DNA of 50,659 nt. Source: Streptococcus minor DSM 17118. GTDB taxonomy: Bacteria > Bacillota > Bacilli > Lactobacillales > Streptococcaceae. Location of the stretch: the NCBI RefSeq assembly GCF_000377005.1, contig NZ_AQYB01000025.1, positions 1 to 50,659 of the forward strand. The letters are read 5' to 3'. Positions 42,721 to 50,659 of this stretch are shown in pieces. How positions within the stretch are numbered: the stretch's first letter is position 1; every line of letters begins with the position of its first letter. The notes below the pieces were generated by a model, which was given only the letters and a program-made list of their open reading frames with translations, was not told where the DNA came from and did no database searches. The position numbers were made by a program, and so were the translations under genes.

Positions 42721-42771
42721 AGACTTGAAGCCTGTTCACTACAGAAAACAAGTCTCATAGTGGATTTTTTT
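42721..42771 (+). other. Interleaved inverted repeats with T-run, possible pseudoknot
   Basis: AGACTTG (42721-42727) pairs with CAAGTCT (42749-42755), and CACTA (42737-42741) pairs with TAGTG (42758-42762). The pairs interleave, which is the pattern of an H-type pseudoknot. Seven T follow. The stretch from 42536 to 42812 otherwise holds only the pullulanase terminator and a stray AGGAGG with no real ORF. Confidence 0.45.
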
Positions 42772-42812
42772 CTTCTGCCCCATATAATGTTTGGGTCCAC
42801 ATCCTAAATATT

Positions 42813-43646
42813 TTATTTCCAAGGATTATAGAAACGGCCTTGATTGAGCCAAAAGAGAATCAATGTCGCAAGGACAATTAGGATGGCTAGGCTTATCGCC
42901 AGCCAGTCTTTCTTTTTCAAAGGTTGAGCCATATACCAAGTCCGTTTTTTATTTTTGCCAAAACGGCGGAGCTCCATAGCTGTCGAGATAGTATCAATAC
43001 GGTCCAGAGAGCCAAAGATAAGGGGGATAACTAGAGCTAGATTGCCCCGAATTCGTTCCATCAGCTTTCCTTTGGACGATAACTCTAGACCTCTTGCTTC
43101 TTGAGACATGCGGATAGTGTAAAACTCTTCTTGAATATCCGGAATATAGCGCATCGTTAAACTGACTGCATAGGCAATTTTATAGGAAACTCCAATCTGA
43201 TTGAGACTAGAAGCAAACTGGCTGGGATGGGTAGTCATAAGAAAAATTACTGCTAGAGGTACAGTACACAAATACTTTAAGAGAAGATTGAGAAGATAGA
43301 ACCCTTGCTGAGCAGTAAAGGAATAATGACCTAAACCACCAATTAAGACCGTCTCAGCTCCATAGAGTTGCACACCATATTTTGGCGAAAAAAGATAGAC
43401 CATCAGAGCATTGAGGCTGGCAAAGATAAGGGTAAAAATCAATACAAAAGCAACTTCCTTGATGCGAATATGGGACACGCGAAAAAGCAGAAGAGAAAAC
43501 AAAGCAATTCCCACAATCAAGCGCGTATCATAGGTAGCCATGGCTGAAATCGAAACGAGTAGGAAAAAGAGAAGTTTACTGGCTGCTGAAAGTTGGTACA
43601 TAAATCCAGTGCCCTCATGGTAGCCAATGATTTTTTTATCACTCAT
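42813..43646 (-). CDS. ECF transporter transmembrane component (EcfT)
   Basis: The 277-residue membrane protein has about six hydrophobic helices and the coupling motifs of EcfT, ARG in [15 protein letters not shown] and ELR in [15 protein letters not shown], which contact the ATPases. It passes motion from ATP hydrolysis to the substrate-binding S component. It overlaps the ATPase gene by 8 bases and is the last gene of the operon. Whether this module is dedicated to one S component is suggested, not proven, by the gene order. Confidence 0.93.
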   Translation of the reverse strand: MSDKKIIGYHEGTGFMYQLSAASKLLFFLLVSISAMATYDTRLIVGIALFSLLLFRVSHIRIKEVAFVLIFTLIFASLNALMVYLFSPKYGVQLYGAETVLIGGLGHYSFTAQQGFYLLNLLLKYLCTVPLAVIFLMTTHPSQFASSLNQIGVSYKIAYAVSLTMRYIPDIQEEFYTIRMSQEARGLELSSKGKLMERIRGNLALVIPLIFGSLDRIDTISTAMELRRFGKNKKRTWYMAQPLKKKDWLAISLAILIVLATLILFWLNQGRFYNPWK

Positions 43647-45321
43647 GCACTTTCTCTCCTTCCATGTAAAATTGGGTCAAAGTCAATGGTTCCACATTCA
43701 ATTTCTGAGCCAATTTGAAAATACTGGTCTCCTTGAGATTGGCTTCCCTTAAAAGTGTAGGATTGGACAAGACCTGAGCTGGGCTAGCATCACTGATTAT
43801 CTGACCATCTACCAGAACGATAGCCCGATCCGAGTAATCTAGCATCAGTTGCATATCATGGGTGATCATGACAATCGTATGCCCCTGCTGATTTAATTCA
43901 TCTAGAAATCGCATCATTTCTGTATAGTGCTTATAGTCCTGTCCAGCAGTTGGCTCATCTAGGAGGATGATACTGGGGTTGAGAACCAGGATGGAAGCAA
44001 TCGTTACCCGTTTTTTCTGACCATAGGATAGGGCAGAAATAGGCCAATTTCGAAAAGGCCCCAGACCACAAACCTGCAAAACTTGGTCCACACGCTCTTG
44101 GATAAGATCATCAGAAAAACCGCGTAGTTTGAGTCCCAAGGCCACTTCGTCAAAAATCATAGTCTGGCTAATCATCTGGTTGGGATTTTGCAAGACATAG
44201 CCGATACGCTCTGAGCGCTCCTTGACAGAATCAGTCAGGATAGACTGACCCTCCCAAATCAAATCTCCTTCAATCTTGACAAAGCCACACAGAGCCTTAG
44301 CCAAGGTTGATTTACCGGCACCATTTTTTCCAACAATAGCTATCTTTTCTCCCTTGTGGATAGTCAAGTTGATGTCCTTAAGCACATTTTTCTTAGGATA
44401 GGAAAAATGCAATGACTGGACTTCAAGGAGAGGGGTCTGAACCACTGTTTTGTCTTGCTCCGGTTGTGTAGGGAACTCAGGTAAGCTGCTAGGTGGAAGC
44501 TCAAGTGTTGATAGATTTGCAAGATGTTCCAAACCGGCTAGTGAGATACCGAGCTGCCGCAGTGTGGTTATATAGAGAGGCTCTCGAATCCCATTTTCAC
44601 GTAAGAGAGTTGAACGCAACAAGTCATCTGGACTTCCATTATAGAGAATACGACCATCATTGACAAGGACGACACGGTCAACGGCACGATAAAGGACATC
44701 TTCGAGGCGATGCTCAATGATAATCGTCGTTACTCCTTCTTCCGCATGCAGGCGGTCGATTAGGTCGATAGTGTCCTGACCTGACTTCGGATCCAAATTG
44801 GCCAAGGGCTCGTCAAACAGTAGAATAGGGCTCTCATCTATGAGAACACCAGCCAAGCTGACCCGCTGCTTCTGACCACCAGAAAGATCTTGGGGGCGAT
44901 GACTCAAAAGTTCTGTCAAATCCAATCGTCCCGCCCAATCCTGAACCCGCTCTTTCATTTCAGGTAGGTCTACGACATCATTCTCCAGAGCAAATGCCAA
45001 GTCTTCTGCTACCGATAGCCCGATGAACTGACCATCTGTATCCTGAAGTACTGTGCTAACCAATAGGGAGGTTTCATAGATAGACATGTCAAAGGCTGGC
45101 TTACCCTTAATCAGTAGTTGACCTTTACTCTCTCCTGGATATATGGATGGAATAATGCCATTGATGGCATGACCAAGGGTAGACTTGCCAGAACCCGATG
45201 GTCCGATAATTAGAACCTTTTCACCCTTGTAGATAGTCAGATGAATATTCTTCAGGGTCGGTTCTTGCTGTGCCTGGTATTTAAAACTGAAATCGATGTA
45301 TTCGATTATTTTTTCTTTCAT
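43639..45321 (-). CDS. ECF transporter fused ATPase (two ABC domains)
   Basis: The 560-residue protein has two complete ABC ATPase domains. Domain 1 has [24 protein letters not shown] and [11 protein letters not shown]. Domain 2 has [24 protein letters not shown] and [11 protein letters not shown]. Fusion of both EcfA functions in one chain is seen in dedicated (group I-like) ECF systems. I take ATG 45321 as the start; only a weak Shine-Dalgarno precedes it, while TATAAT lies six bases before it, so a leaderless start is possible. S, A and T genes are in order on one strand. Confidence 0.93.
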   Translation of the reverse strand: MKEKIIEYIDFSFKYQAQQEPTLKNIHLTIYKGEKVLIIGPSGSGKSTLGHAINGIIPSIYPGESKGQLLIKGKPAFDMSIYETSLLVSTVLQDTDGQFIGLSVAEDLAFALENDVVDLPEMKERVQDWAGRLDLTELLSHRPQDLSGGQKQRVSLAGVLIDESPILLFDEPLANLDPKSGQDTIDLIDRLHAEEGVTTIIIEHRLEDVLYRAVDRVVLVNDGRILYNGSPDDLLRSTLLRENGIREPLYITTLRQLGISLAGLEHLANLSTLELPPSSLPEFPTQPEQDKTVVQTPLLEVQSLHFSYPKKNVLKDINLTIHKGEKIAIVGKNGAGKSTLAKALCGFVKIEGDLIWEGQSILTDSVKERSERIGYVLQNPNQMISQTMIFDEVALGLKLRGFSDDLIQERVDQVLQVCGLGPFRNWPISALSYGQKKRVTIASILVLNPSIILLDEPTAGQDYKHYTEMMRFLDELNQQGHTIVMITHDMQLMLDYSDRAIVLVDGQIISDASPAQVLSNPTLLREANLKETSIFKLAQKLNVEPLTLTQFYMEGEKVHE

Positions 45322-45406
45322 GACTCTATTATATCCTATTTCATGTTTCTTGAATATCCTAGAAATCAAAGGAGGCCATGATTGGATATCATAGCCTTAC
45401 CCTTCT

Positions 45407-45952
45407 TTATTCTTTTGTCAAGCTATTTTGTTGGACCTGAGTTTTGGCATAAACCGCGAGAAGAATGGTCCCTCCGATGGCGACGGTCACGCTATTAACT
45501 AGACCAGCCGCAAGTCCCTGAATGAATACTTTATTAACTGGCTCACTATAAATGACAATATCTAATACTGGAGCTACAACACCCCAAAGAACAACGTTGG
45601 CAGCAAACTGAACAAGATTAAATAAAACAATATCTTTTTTCTCAAATTTCCCTTTTTGAAGATGTATACGGGATTTGAGTAATCCGATAATCAGCCCAAA
45701 AAGACCAGAGGCTAAAATCCAAGACCACCACGGAGAATAAACAATAGCGTCCTTCAATGTATGTCCAATAAATCCGATAAAGAATCCCGCTATCGGCCCA
45801 AAAATTAAAGCCAGAAGAGATTGGACGGCATATTGGAGCTGGATAGAAGTATTGGGAACAAAGGTTGGAATATTGATAAGAAGACCAATCACCACAAAGA
45901 GGGCAGATCCGATACCGATAGCAACAACTGTTTTGATAGAATTATTTTTCAT
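45407..45952 (-). CDS. ECF transporter S component, UPF0397 family
   Basis: The 181-residue membrane protein has about five to six hydrophobic helices and starts [21 protein letters not shown]. The central [20 protein letters not shown] and [13 protein letters not shown] are typical of UPF0397, the S (substrate-binding) component next to fused EcfA and EcfT. The substrate is not known from sequence. It follows the SAM hydroxide adenosyltransferase gene by 45 bases, which may be a clue. AAGGAGAAA precedes the ATG. Confidence 0.88.
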   Translation of the reverse strand: MKNNSIKTVVAIGIGSALFVVIGLLINIPTFVPNTSIQLQYAVQSLLALIFGPIAGFFIGFIGHTLKDAIVYSPWWSWILASGLFGLIIGLLKSRIHLQKGKFEKKDIVLFNLVQFAANVVLWGVVAPVLDIVIYSEPVNKVFIQGLAAGLVNSVTVAIGGTILLAVYAKTQVQQNSLTKE

Positions 45953-45997
45953 ATTTTTCTCCTTGATAGGTTTGTGTCTCCTTTTGTCACAAACAAA

Positions 45998-46840
45998 TTA
46001 TACTTTTTTGATTTCAATGTGCCAATTATGTCCAACACCGACATTATAGGCCTTGGCAAAGGAACCTTGGTTGATAGCCAGACCGACCCGATAAAGGGAA
46101 TTGATGTAAATAAGTGGCTGACCAATACGAACATCTGCAAAGGACTTGCCATAAGTCACTTGATTTTGATAAACCAGCATGTCATTATTGTAAATAGTAA
46201 CCTCAAAACGCTCACCAAATGCCGGAGAGAGAGTATAAAACTCCTCGCGAGTGATAGAGGTCCAAAGCGAACCAAAACGGACGTCCAGGATATCGATGGC
46301 CCCCTTAACAAAGTCAGTACCCAACTCCGTCGCTACGGTTGGAATCTCAACAACGTCTTCTACCTTGAGTAAAGGACCAACTTCTTCAAAACTGATGTGA
46401 CCTGAAGCCAGTTTAGCTCCTGTATAGGCATAAACATCTCGCCCATGAAAGGTATAGGACAACTCTGTGTTAGCCCTGCGGTTAGCTACTTCAGAAATCT
46501 CGCGAACAGCCCGGATACCGACATGTTGCTTGATAAATGATAGCGTCCCATTATCGGGTGTGACGATATACTGATTTTTTTCTGTCAAAGCTACCACACT
46601 ACGACGTTTGGAACCAACACCTGGATCAACAACAGATACGAAGGTCGTTCCTTCTGGCCAATATTCGACCGTTTGGAATAAACGATAGGACCCTTCAAAA
46701 ATATTGTAAGGTGTGATGTCATGCGTCAGATTGTGGACAACCAAGTCAGCAGATTCCTGTAAAGCTACACCAATCATAGCTGACACAGCACCATCTACTA
46801 GACCAAAATCAGACTGTAAAACTAATAAATTATTGGTCAT
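45998..46840 (-). CDS. S-adenosyl-L-methionine hydroxide adenosyltransferase (DUF62 family)
   Basis: The 280-residue protein starts MTNNLLVLQSDFGLVDGAV and contains NLTHDITPYNIFEGSY, VVDPGVGSKRRSV and TPDNGTLSF. This is the SAM hydrolase family that splits SAM into adenosine and methionine with water, related to bacterial fluorinases. It is the first gene of an operon with the ECF transporter, in the order hydrolase, S, A, T. A shared metabolite (SAM, adenosine or a derivative) is a reasonable inference. A sigma-A promoter (TTGCCA, 17 bases, TAAGAT) is at 46895-46867. Confidence 0.94.
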   Translation of the reverse strand: MTNNLLVLQSDFGLVDGAVSAMIGVALQESADLVVHNLTHDITPYNIFEGSYRLFQTVEYWPEGTTFVSVVDPGVGSKRRSVVALTEKNQYIVTPDNGTLSFIKQHVGIRAVREISEVANRRANTELSYTFHGRDVYAYTGAKLASGHISFEEVGPLLKVEDVVEIPTVATELGTDFVKGAIDILDVRFGSLWTSITREEFYTLSPAFGERFEVTIYNNDMLVYQNQVTYGKSFADVRIGQPLIYINSLYRVGLAINQGSFAKAYNVGVGHNWHIEIKKV

Positions 46841-46866
46841 AAACTCTCCTTGTTCCTTCTTTTTCC

Positions 46867-46895
46867 ATCTTATCAGAAATCACTTAGCTTGGCAA
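46867..46895 (-). promoter_or_regulatory. Promoter of the SAM hydrolase-ECF operon
   Basis: On the minus strand TTGCCA (46895-46890), a 17-base spacer and TAAGAT (46872-46867) lie about 26 bases before the hydrolase ATG. No riboswitch fits in the remaining space. Confidence 0.72.
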
Positions 46896-46934
46896 TTATA
46901 TATAATTTATCACCTCTGATAGCTTTTATTTATA

Positions 46935-46964
46935 GAAAAACTGCACAAGTATTCTTGTACAGTT
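46935..46964 (-). terminator. Terminator of the PepSY gene
   Basis: On the minus strand AACTGTACAAG, a 4-base loop and CTTGTGCAGTT (one G-T pair) are followed by four or five T. Confidence 0.85.
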
Positions 46965-46975
46965 GAGGTAAAATA

Positions 46976-47611
46976 TTAGTCCAAAAGAGGCTCACTAGAT
47001 TTCTTGATAATCGCACCAGTCTCGGTATCAATTTCGTAATCATAGTCCAAACCTGTTGCTAAATCATCGAAATCTACATCATAGTGTACTCGACCATCAT
47101 CCTCGTCTAATTTGACCATAAGGTTAGCAACTGCAGTTTCTGCTAAACCAGCGTCTTTCAAAGCAATTTCCTTAGCTTGGCTGTCTGAAACCTTATAGGT
47201 CATCACATTGCTACTAGGAGTTGTTGAGGAATTAGATGCGGACGGTGCACTATTAGAAGATGAGGATGAACTAGCTTGACTAGAAGATTGAAGAGGTGCT
47301 ACGGAAAAGCTTTCATGTTCGCGGTCCATAATAGAGCCAGTCGATGCATCAATAGTATAGCTGTATTCTCCTTCTGCTGTTGCAAAATCAATATCATAGG
47401 TTGCAACCAAACCTTCTCGGTCCTTTTCAACTCTATTGTAGGTAATATCTGATTGACGGACACCTGCATTTTTATAGGCAATATCTTGAGCTTCTACTGC
47501 TGTCAAGGAATAGCCTACATGTTGATAAGCATAAATGCCTCCAGCGACTAAGAGAGCAGAAGCTGCAAGACCACCGATGATGATTTTTTTCAATGTAGTT
47601 GTTAGTTTCAT
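46976..47611 (-). CDS. Membrane-anchored protein with two PepSY domains
   Basis: The 211-residue protein has an N-terminal membrane anchor or signal (LKKIIIGGLAASALLVAGGIY). A PepSY domain lies at about 38-100 (AVEAQDIAYKNAGVRQ, EGEYSYTIDASTGSI) and a second at about 142-205 (DSQAKEIALKDAGL, GLDYDYEIDTETGAI). The two are joined by a Ser-rich linker (residues about 107-135). PepSY domains inhibit peptidases or sense envelope state. It lies downstream of a two-component system, beyond a terminator, so it could be its target or partner (inference). AAGGAG precedes the ATG. Confidence 0.92.
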   Translation of the reverse strand: MKLTTTLKKIIIGGLAASALLVAGGIYAYQHVGYSLTAVEAQDIAYKNAGVRQSDITYNRVEKDREGLVATYDIDFATAEGEYSYTIDASTGSIMDREHESFSVAPLQSSSQASSSSSSNSAPSASNSSTTPSSNVMTYKVSDSQAKEIALKDAGLAETAVANLMVKLDEDDGRVHYDVDFDDLATGLDYDYEIDTETGAIIKKSSEPLLD

Positions 47612-47656
47612 TTAGAAAACTCCTTTTGTTTATTTTTCTTTATGAACCTAGTATAT

Positions 47657-47686
47657 AAAAAACCGAGATAAACTTCTCGGTTTTTT
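47657..47686. terminator. Terminator after the histidine kinase, before the PepSY gene
   Basis: AAAAAACCGAG, an 8-base loop and CTCGGTTTTTT form a symmetrical hairpin with T-runs on both sides. It separates the kinase gene from the PepSY gene. Confidence 0.88.
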
Positions 47687-47735
47687 TGGTGTAAAAGTAT
47701 GGCAAAACAGTGGCAAATAAAGCACTAAATTTGCC

Positions 47736-49247
47736 TCATTTCCGCTCAGTCGGCAGAAAGATGATGAATGTTGTAGCACTCTCATCAGATTGGACTGAAA
47801 TAGAACCACCGTGTCGCTCAATAATTTCCTTGGTCATAGCGAGACCAATTCCAAAATTTCCTTCTTTCCCCTTATAAAAACGTTTGAAAATATGTTCCAA
47901 ATCTTCGGGATGAATAGGCGGGCCGTCATTACTCAGACGAACTTCAAGGCCATTTTCTACAGGTCTGGTTGCCAAGGTGATATTTTTTCGAGCAAAGCGC
48001 AGAGCATTATTAAGGATATTTGAAATCGCACTTTCGAGAAGAGCCTCATCTCCTTGAATCTGATCATCCAATCCTTGAAAATCATGGATAAACTGCAAAC
48101 CAGCAGAATCAGCCTTGGGTTTGAGGCGCCAGCTAACATCATAGAGAAGCTCAGACAGAGATAAGTCTTCCACCACTAGAGCCTGTTGGAAATCTTCAAC
48201 ACGAGCAAGCGTCAAGATATCATCTACCAGCTGTTTCATTTTTCCGCTTTCCTCCTGAATGATAGCCGCAGCTGCCTGAGAATCGGTTACAACTCCCTCC
48301 CGAATGGCCTCAGCATAACCTTGGATGGACATGAGCGGTGTCCGCAATTCATGGGAAGCATTTTGAAAGAAAATCTTTTGACTGCGTTGGTTAACATCAA
48401 TCATATGACTCATGGTCTCGACGGACTGGCCAACTTGATTCAGCTCATCATAGGGCAATCGTTCTAATACCAAGTTTTGCTCCCGCTGGCCGACCTTTGA
48501 AATATAGGTTTTCAAGCTCGAAAAAGAACCATCTAGTTTCCGTGAAGTTAAGAAAATCAAACCACTGGCTAAAAGGCCAATTACCAAAGTCAAACCTGCT
48601 AAAATCCAGTTCACTAAGTCCGAAAATCCCTGAACAGGGCTGATATTGGCAAAAACTAAAACATAGTAAGTTTGATCCATCGACTCGGACTGGCGGATAT
48701 AGTAATCTCTTAATTGACCTTCGTATTCCTGAAGTTTGACAGCGTAGTTACTGTCATTTAAAGTGATGAAAACTGGATTACTACCGGATTCAGATTCTTC
48801 AATCTCTAACTCATCAGCTTCATCATCCCCTAACAAATCCCAATCATCATCATGCTCTCGGAAGTAGTTGACCACTTGGTTAGAAATGCTAGAAGCCGAT
48901 ATGTCATCTTGACTAGCTGAAATATAAAGAGTTTGAAACTGCTCATCAACAATCACATAGCTGGTTGAAAAAATACTATCATACTGATTGTCTGAAACAG
49001 CTTGTCCCAGATAGAGCTCATCAAGGTAGTCATAGCGATGCTGCACCGCCGTATTGACCTCGTCATTAACAAAGGCTCTCAAACTGATATTAAAGATTAG
49101 CAGCATCAAGCCTAATGATAAGAAAATGATAGCCAATGGTTGGACAAATAGAGTTGCCTTCAAACTCTTGGTGCCATCTTTTCTGAAAGGATTAAGCTTT
49201 CTTAACCAACTTGAAGCCATAACCCCAAACGGTTTCAATTTGAACAT
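47736..49247 (-). CDS. Sensor histidine kinase
   Basis: The protein of about 503 residues has a first membrane helix at about 35-55, an extracytoplasmic sensor of about 150 residues with acidic stretches (DDEADELEIEESES), a second helix near 215-235, a HAMP-like linker and the kinase core. Phospho-acceptor His is near 299 in NASHELRTPL. The N box is ILNNALRFA, the G box GIGLAMTKEIIERHGG. ATG 49247 has GGAG 5 bases upstream; ATG 49220 is possible too. It overlaps the response regulator gene by about 56 bases, so the two are translated together. Confidence 0.92.
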   Translation of the reverse strand: MFKLKPFGVMASSWLRKLNPFRKDGTKSLKATLFVQPLAIIFLSLGLMLLIFNISLRAFVNDEVNTAVQHRYDYLDELYLGQAVSDNQYDSIFSTSYVIVDEQFQTLYISASQDDISASSISNQVVNYFREHDDDWDLLGDDEADELEIEESESGSNPVFITLNDSNYAVKLQEYEGQLRDYYIRQSESMDQTYYVLVFANISPVQGFSDLVNWILAGLTLVIGLLASGLIFLTSRKLDGSFSSLKTYISKVGQREQNLVLERLPYDELNQVGQSVETMSHMIDVNQRSQKIFFQNASHELRTPLMSIQGYAEAIREGVVTDSQAAAAIIQEESGKMKQLVDDILTLARVEDFQQALVVEDLSLSELLYDVSWRLKPKADSAGLQFIHDFQGLDDQIQGDEALLESAISNILNNALRFARKNITLATRPVENGLEVRLSNDGPPIHPEDLEHIFKRFYKGKEGNFGIGLAMTKEIIERHGGSISVQSDESATTFIIFLPTERK

Positions 49248-49875
49248 CACTCTCCACCTGCCTTAGTTTCTTTCGTAAACGTTTTATAGTATCGTCCGTC
49301 ACACGTGTCTCCACATTACTCTCATATCCCCAAACCTGTGTCAATAACTCATCACGAGAAACAGCCGTATCCTGCTTTTGTATGAGTAGTTTTAGTAACT
49401 CAAATTCTGTATTCGTTAATTTGATAGTTTTCTCTTTAAAATAAGCTGTCCGCTCCTTATCGGATAAAAGAAGACCTTGAAAACTGAGACTATCAGATGC
49501 AGCAAGTGCCTTCGTTTTCCGAGACAAGATAGCCTTTATACGCAAGGTCAGCTGAATCGGTGAAAAAGGTTTGGTGAAGTAGTCATCTGCTCCAGATGAA
49601 AAGCCCTCCACAAAATCTCCATCACTATCTCGAGCTGTCAAGAGAATAATAGGTACATCTGAACGTTTGCGGATAGCCGCAGCAGTCCCAAAACCATCTG
49701 TTCCAGGCATCATTACATCCAGCACAACCACATCGGCTTCTTCTTCCATAAAACGCAACAGTAACTGGTCGCCCGTTTCAAACAACTCGACAGCGATGTC
49801 TTCCTTACTCAAAAATGTTCCTAGTAGTTCTCGGATATTTTTCTCATCATCCGCGATGTAAACTTTAGCCATCAT
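49192..49875 (-). CDS. OmpR-family response regulator
   Basis: The 228-residue protein has a receiver domain with acidic Asp9/Asp10 (YIADDEKN), phospho-acceptor Asp53 (VVVLDVMMPGTDGF), Thr in LLTARD and Lys in FTKPFSP. The C-terminal OmpR winged helix (LTNTEFELLKLLIQKQ, VWGYESNVETRVTDDTIKRLRKK, TVWGYGFKLV) follows. I chose ATG 49875 with GGAGG eight bases upstream; ATG 49872 is equally valid. Longer in-frame extensions reach terminator DNA and were discarded. The cognate kinase is downstream and the surface protein gene is upstream. The stimulus is unknown. Confidence 0.95.
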   Translation of the reverse strand: MMAKVYIADDEKNIRELLGTFLSKEDIAVELFETGDQLLLRFMEEEADVVVLDVMMPGTDGFGTAAAIRKRSDVPIILLTARDSDGDFVEGFSSGADDYFTKPFSPIQLTLRIKAILSRKTKALAASDSLSFQGLLLSDKERTAYFKEKTIKLTNTEFELLKLLIQKQDTAVSRDELLTQVWGYESNVETRVTDDTIKRLRKKLRQVESDVQIETVWGYGFKLVKKA

Positions 49876-49974
49876 CCCTACTTCCTCCATACTTTCTCCC
49901 ATCATATCACAATTTCTATCAAAACTAGGCTGACTAACCCTCTTGCCACAAAATTGCCTCAGATTATTGTTCAA

Positions 49975-50001
49975 AAAAGAGGGGGACACTAACGGTCCCC
50001 C
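49975..50001 (-). terminator. Terminator of the LPXTG surface protein gene
   Basis: On the minus strand GGGGGAC, a 7-base loop and GTCCCCC are followed by TCTTTTTTG. It separates the surface protein gene from the response regulator gene. Confidence 0.9.
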
Positions 50002-50047
50002 CATAACAGGCTATACTCACTGATGAGCGAATGACAAATCTTAGATA

Positions 50048-50659
50048 CTAGTCATTCTTTCTTTTCATTGTATAAGCCATTCCAAGAAGCAGTAATCCAA
50101 CAATAAGAGTTAAGGCACTCTCTGTTGAACCTGTTTTTGGTAAGTTCACTTTGTTTTTCTTTGGCTTAGATGGGATATAGGTATTTACCACCTCAATCTG
50201 CCCATCTTTCAACTCACCAACGCTAGTCTCATAACCATTGACCTTATCCTCTTTTACTGTATAGGCAACAAGAACACCCTTATTGTAAATTGGAAGTTTA
50301 TCAAAAGTATGCGACCAGTCACCGCTAGCATCTGGCTTAACTGTGGCTACAGCAATTTCTTTACCATCCGCAAACAATCTGATGGTAATAGAATCTGGAC
50401 GAGTCTTAGAAGCATTTTGGTTATCTTTCCAAATCTTTTGGACCTTGATACTTCTTGTTGATTCGTCATATTGGTCTGTGATAACCAACTTGCCATCCTT
50501 GTATTCAACAGCGTTGCTGTTGGTCTCAAGGACCGTTACTGTACCATCATAGTTTACTTGGAAAGTAATATCTGTGACTGCAACGTAACCATTTGGTGCA
50601 GCTTCTTCATGGAAGACATACTTACCAGGTTTCAAGTCAATAATCTTAGACTTGCCAGC
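50048..50659 (-). CDS. LPXTG-anchored surface protein, C-terminal part (5' end beyond window)
   Basis: The 203 visible residues are the C-terminal end of a cell-wall anchored adhesin. A SpaA/prealbumin-like domain (LKPGKYVFHEEAAPNGYV) is followed by a Cna B-type domain (IKVQKIWKDNQNASKTRPDSI, GYETSVGELKDGQIEVVNTY). A linker, the sortase motif LPKTG, a hydrophobic segment (ALTLIVGLLLLGMAYTM) and a basic tail KRKND finish it. Sortase A should link it to peptidoglycan. Domains of this kind often form intramolecular isopeptide bonds and occur in pilins and adhesins. The start and full size are outside the window. Confidence 0.95.
   Translation of the reverse strand, partial: AGKSKIIDLKPGKYVFHEEAAPNGYVAVTDITFQVNYDGTVTVLETNSNAVEYKDGKLVITDQYDESTRSIKVQKIWKDNQNASKTRPDSITIRLFADGKEIAVATVKPDASGDWSHTFDKLPIYNKGVLVAYTVKEDKVNGYETSVGELKDGQIEVVNTYIPSKPKKNKVNLPKTGSTESALTLIVGLLLLGMAYTMKRKND

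Noticed and set aside
42680..42812. Possible insertion-sequence remnant after pullulanase
   Set aside because: I could not recognise any transposase frame or terminal inverted repeat in it.
45821..46372. Plus-strand 183-residue ORF
   Set aside because: Antisense to the ECF S component and SAM hydrolase, whose frames have conserved motifs.

Overview
The window is a low-GC Firmicute chromosome segment and is almost certainly Streptococcus. I read it as Streptococcus suis or a close relative, but the species is inference. Evidence for the genus: the block bL31B - Pde2 - flavodoxin - chorismate mutase - bL19 has the neighbours I remember from pneumococcus; the tseB-like - aspB - asnS and rapZ - yvcK - whiA clusters are typical of Firmicutes; and there are AdcR-type, CcpA-type and LPXTG signals. 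No rRNA, CRISPR array or intact insertion sequence was seen.

Region 1 (1 to about 13.6 kb) is the integrase-proximal part of a temperate siphovirus-like prophage; the rest lies beyond the left edge. A long leftward early operon carries a Cro-like regulator, three tiny genes, an SMC/RecF-like ATPase, an HNH-like insertion gene, a RecA-like P-loop protein, a DUF669 protein, an SF2 helicase and a primase-helicase. After an AT-rich repeat cluster it continues with small genes, a RusA resolvase and a cytosine-C5 methyltransferase cut by the window edge. Divergent from it are a CI-like repressor, an ImmA/IrrE-type peptidase, a PD-(D/E)XK restriction-like cargo gene and a tyrosine integrase. The 300-bp switch region has two 22-bp repeat pairs and two promoters that appear to face each other.

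Region 2 (13.6 to 23.4 kb) is core chromosome: gyrB, a DJ-1/PfpI protein, rodA, rpmE2, then pde2 and apbE followed by a 54-residue ORF carrying a flavinylation-like D-A-V-S-G-A-S motif. A GST-like yghU, add, flavodoxin, a zinc-independent uS14 paralogue behind an exact AdcR-type operator, chorismate mutase and tRNA-Arg(CCT) follow.

Region 3 (23.5 to 28.5 kb) is a TetR - MFS - FtsX-type ABC permease - ABC ATPase operon with a palindromic TetR operator at the promoter. Region 4 (28.6 to 38.1 kb) is housekeeping: rplS with an L19-type leader, rapZ-yvcK-whiA, ridA, an iron-type alcohol dehydrogenase, asnS, aspB, a TseB-like protein, and a MarR regulator with an apparently leaderless mRNA next to an FMN reductase.

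Region 5 (38.2 kb to the end) faces the environment: a 1426-residue secreted pullulanase under a perfect cre site, a fused-ATPase ECF transporter in an operon with an S-adenosylmethionine hydroxide adenosyltransferase, a double PepSY protein, a two-component system, and the C-terminal end of an LPXTG-anchored Cna-B/SpaA-type surface protein running off the right edge.

The most original observation is the cytosolic ApbE flavin transferase followed by a tiny ORF with two spaced ApbE-target-like motifs. The prophage switch, the phage repeat cluster and the ECF-SAM hydrolase pairing are secondary leads.
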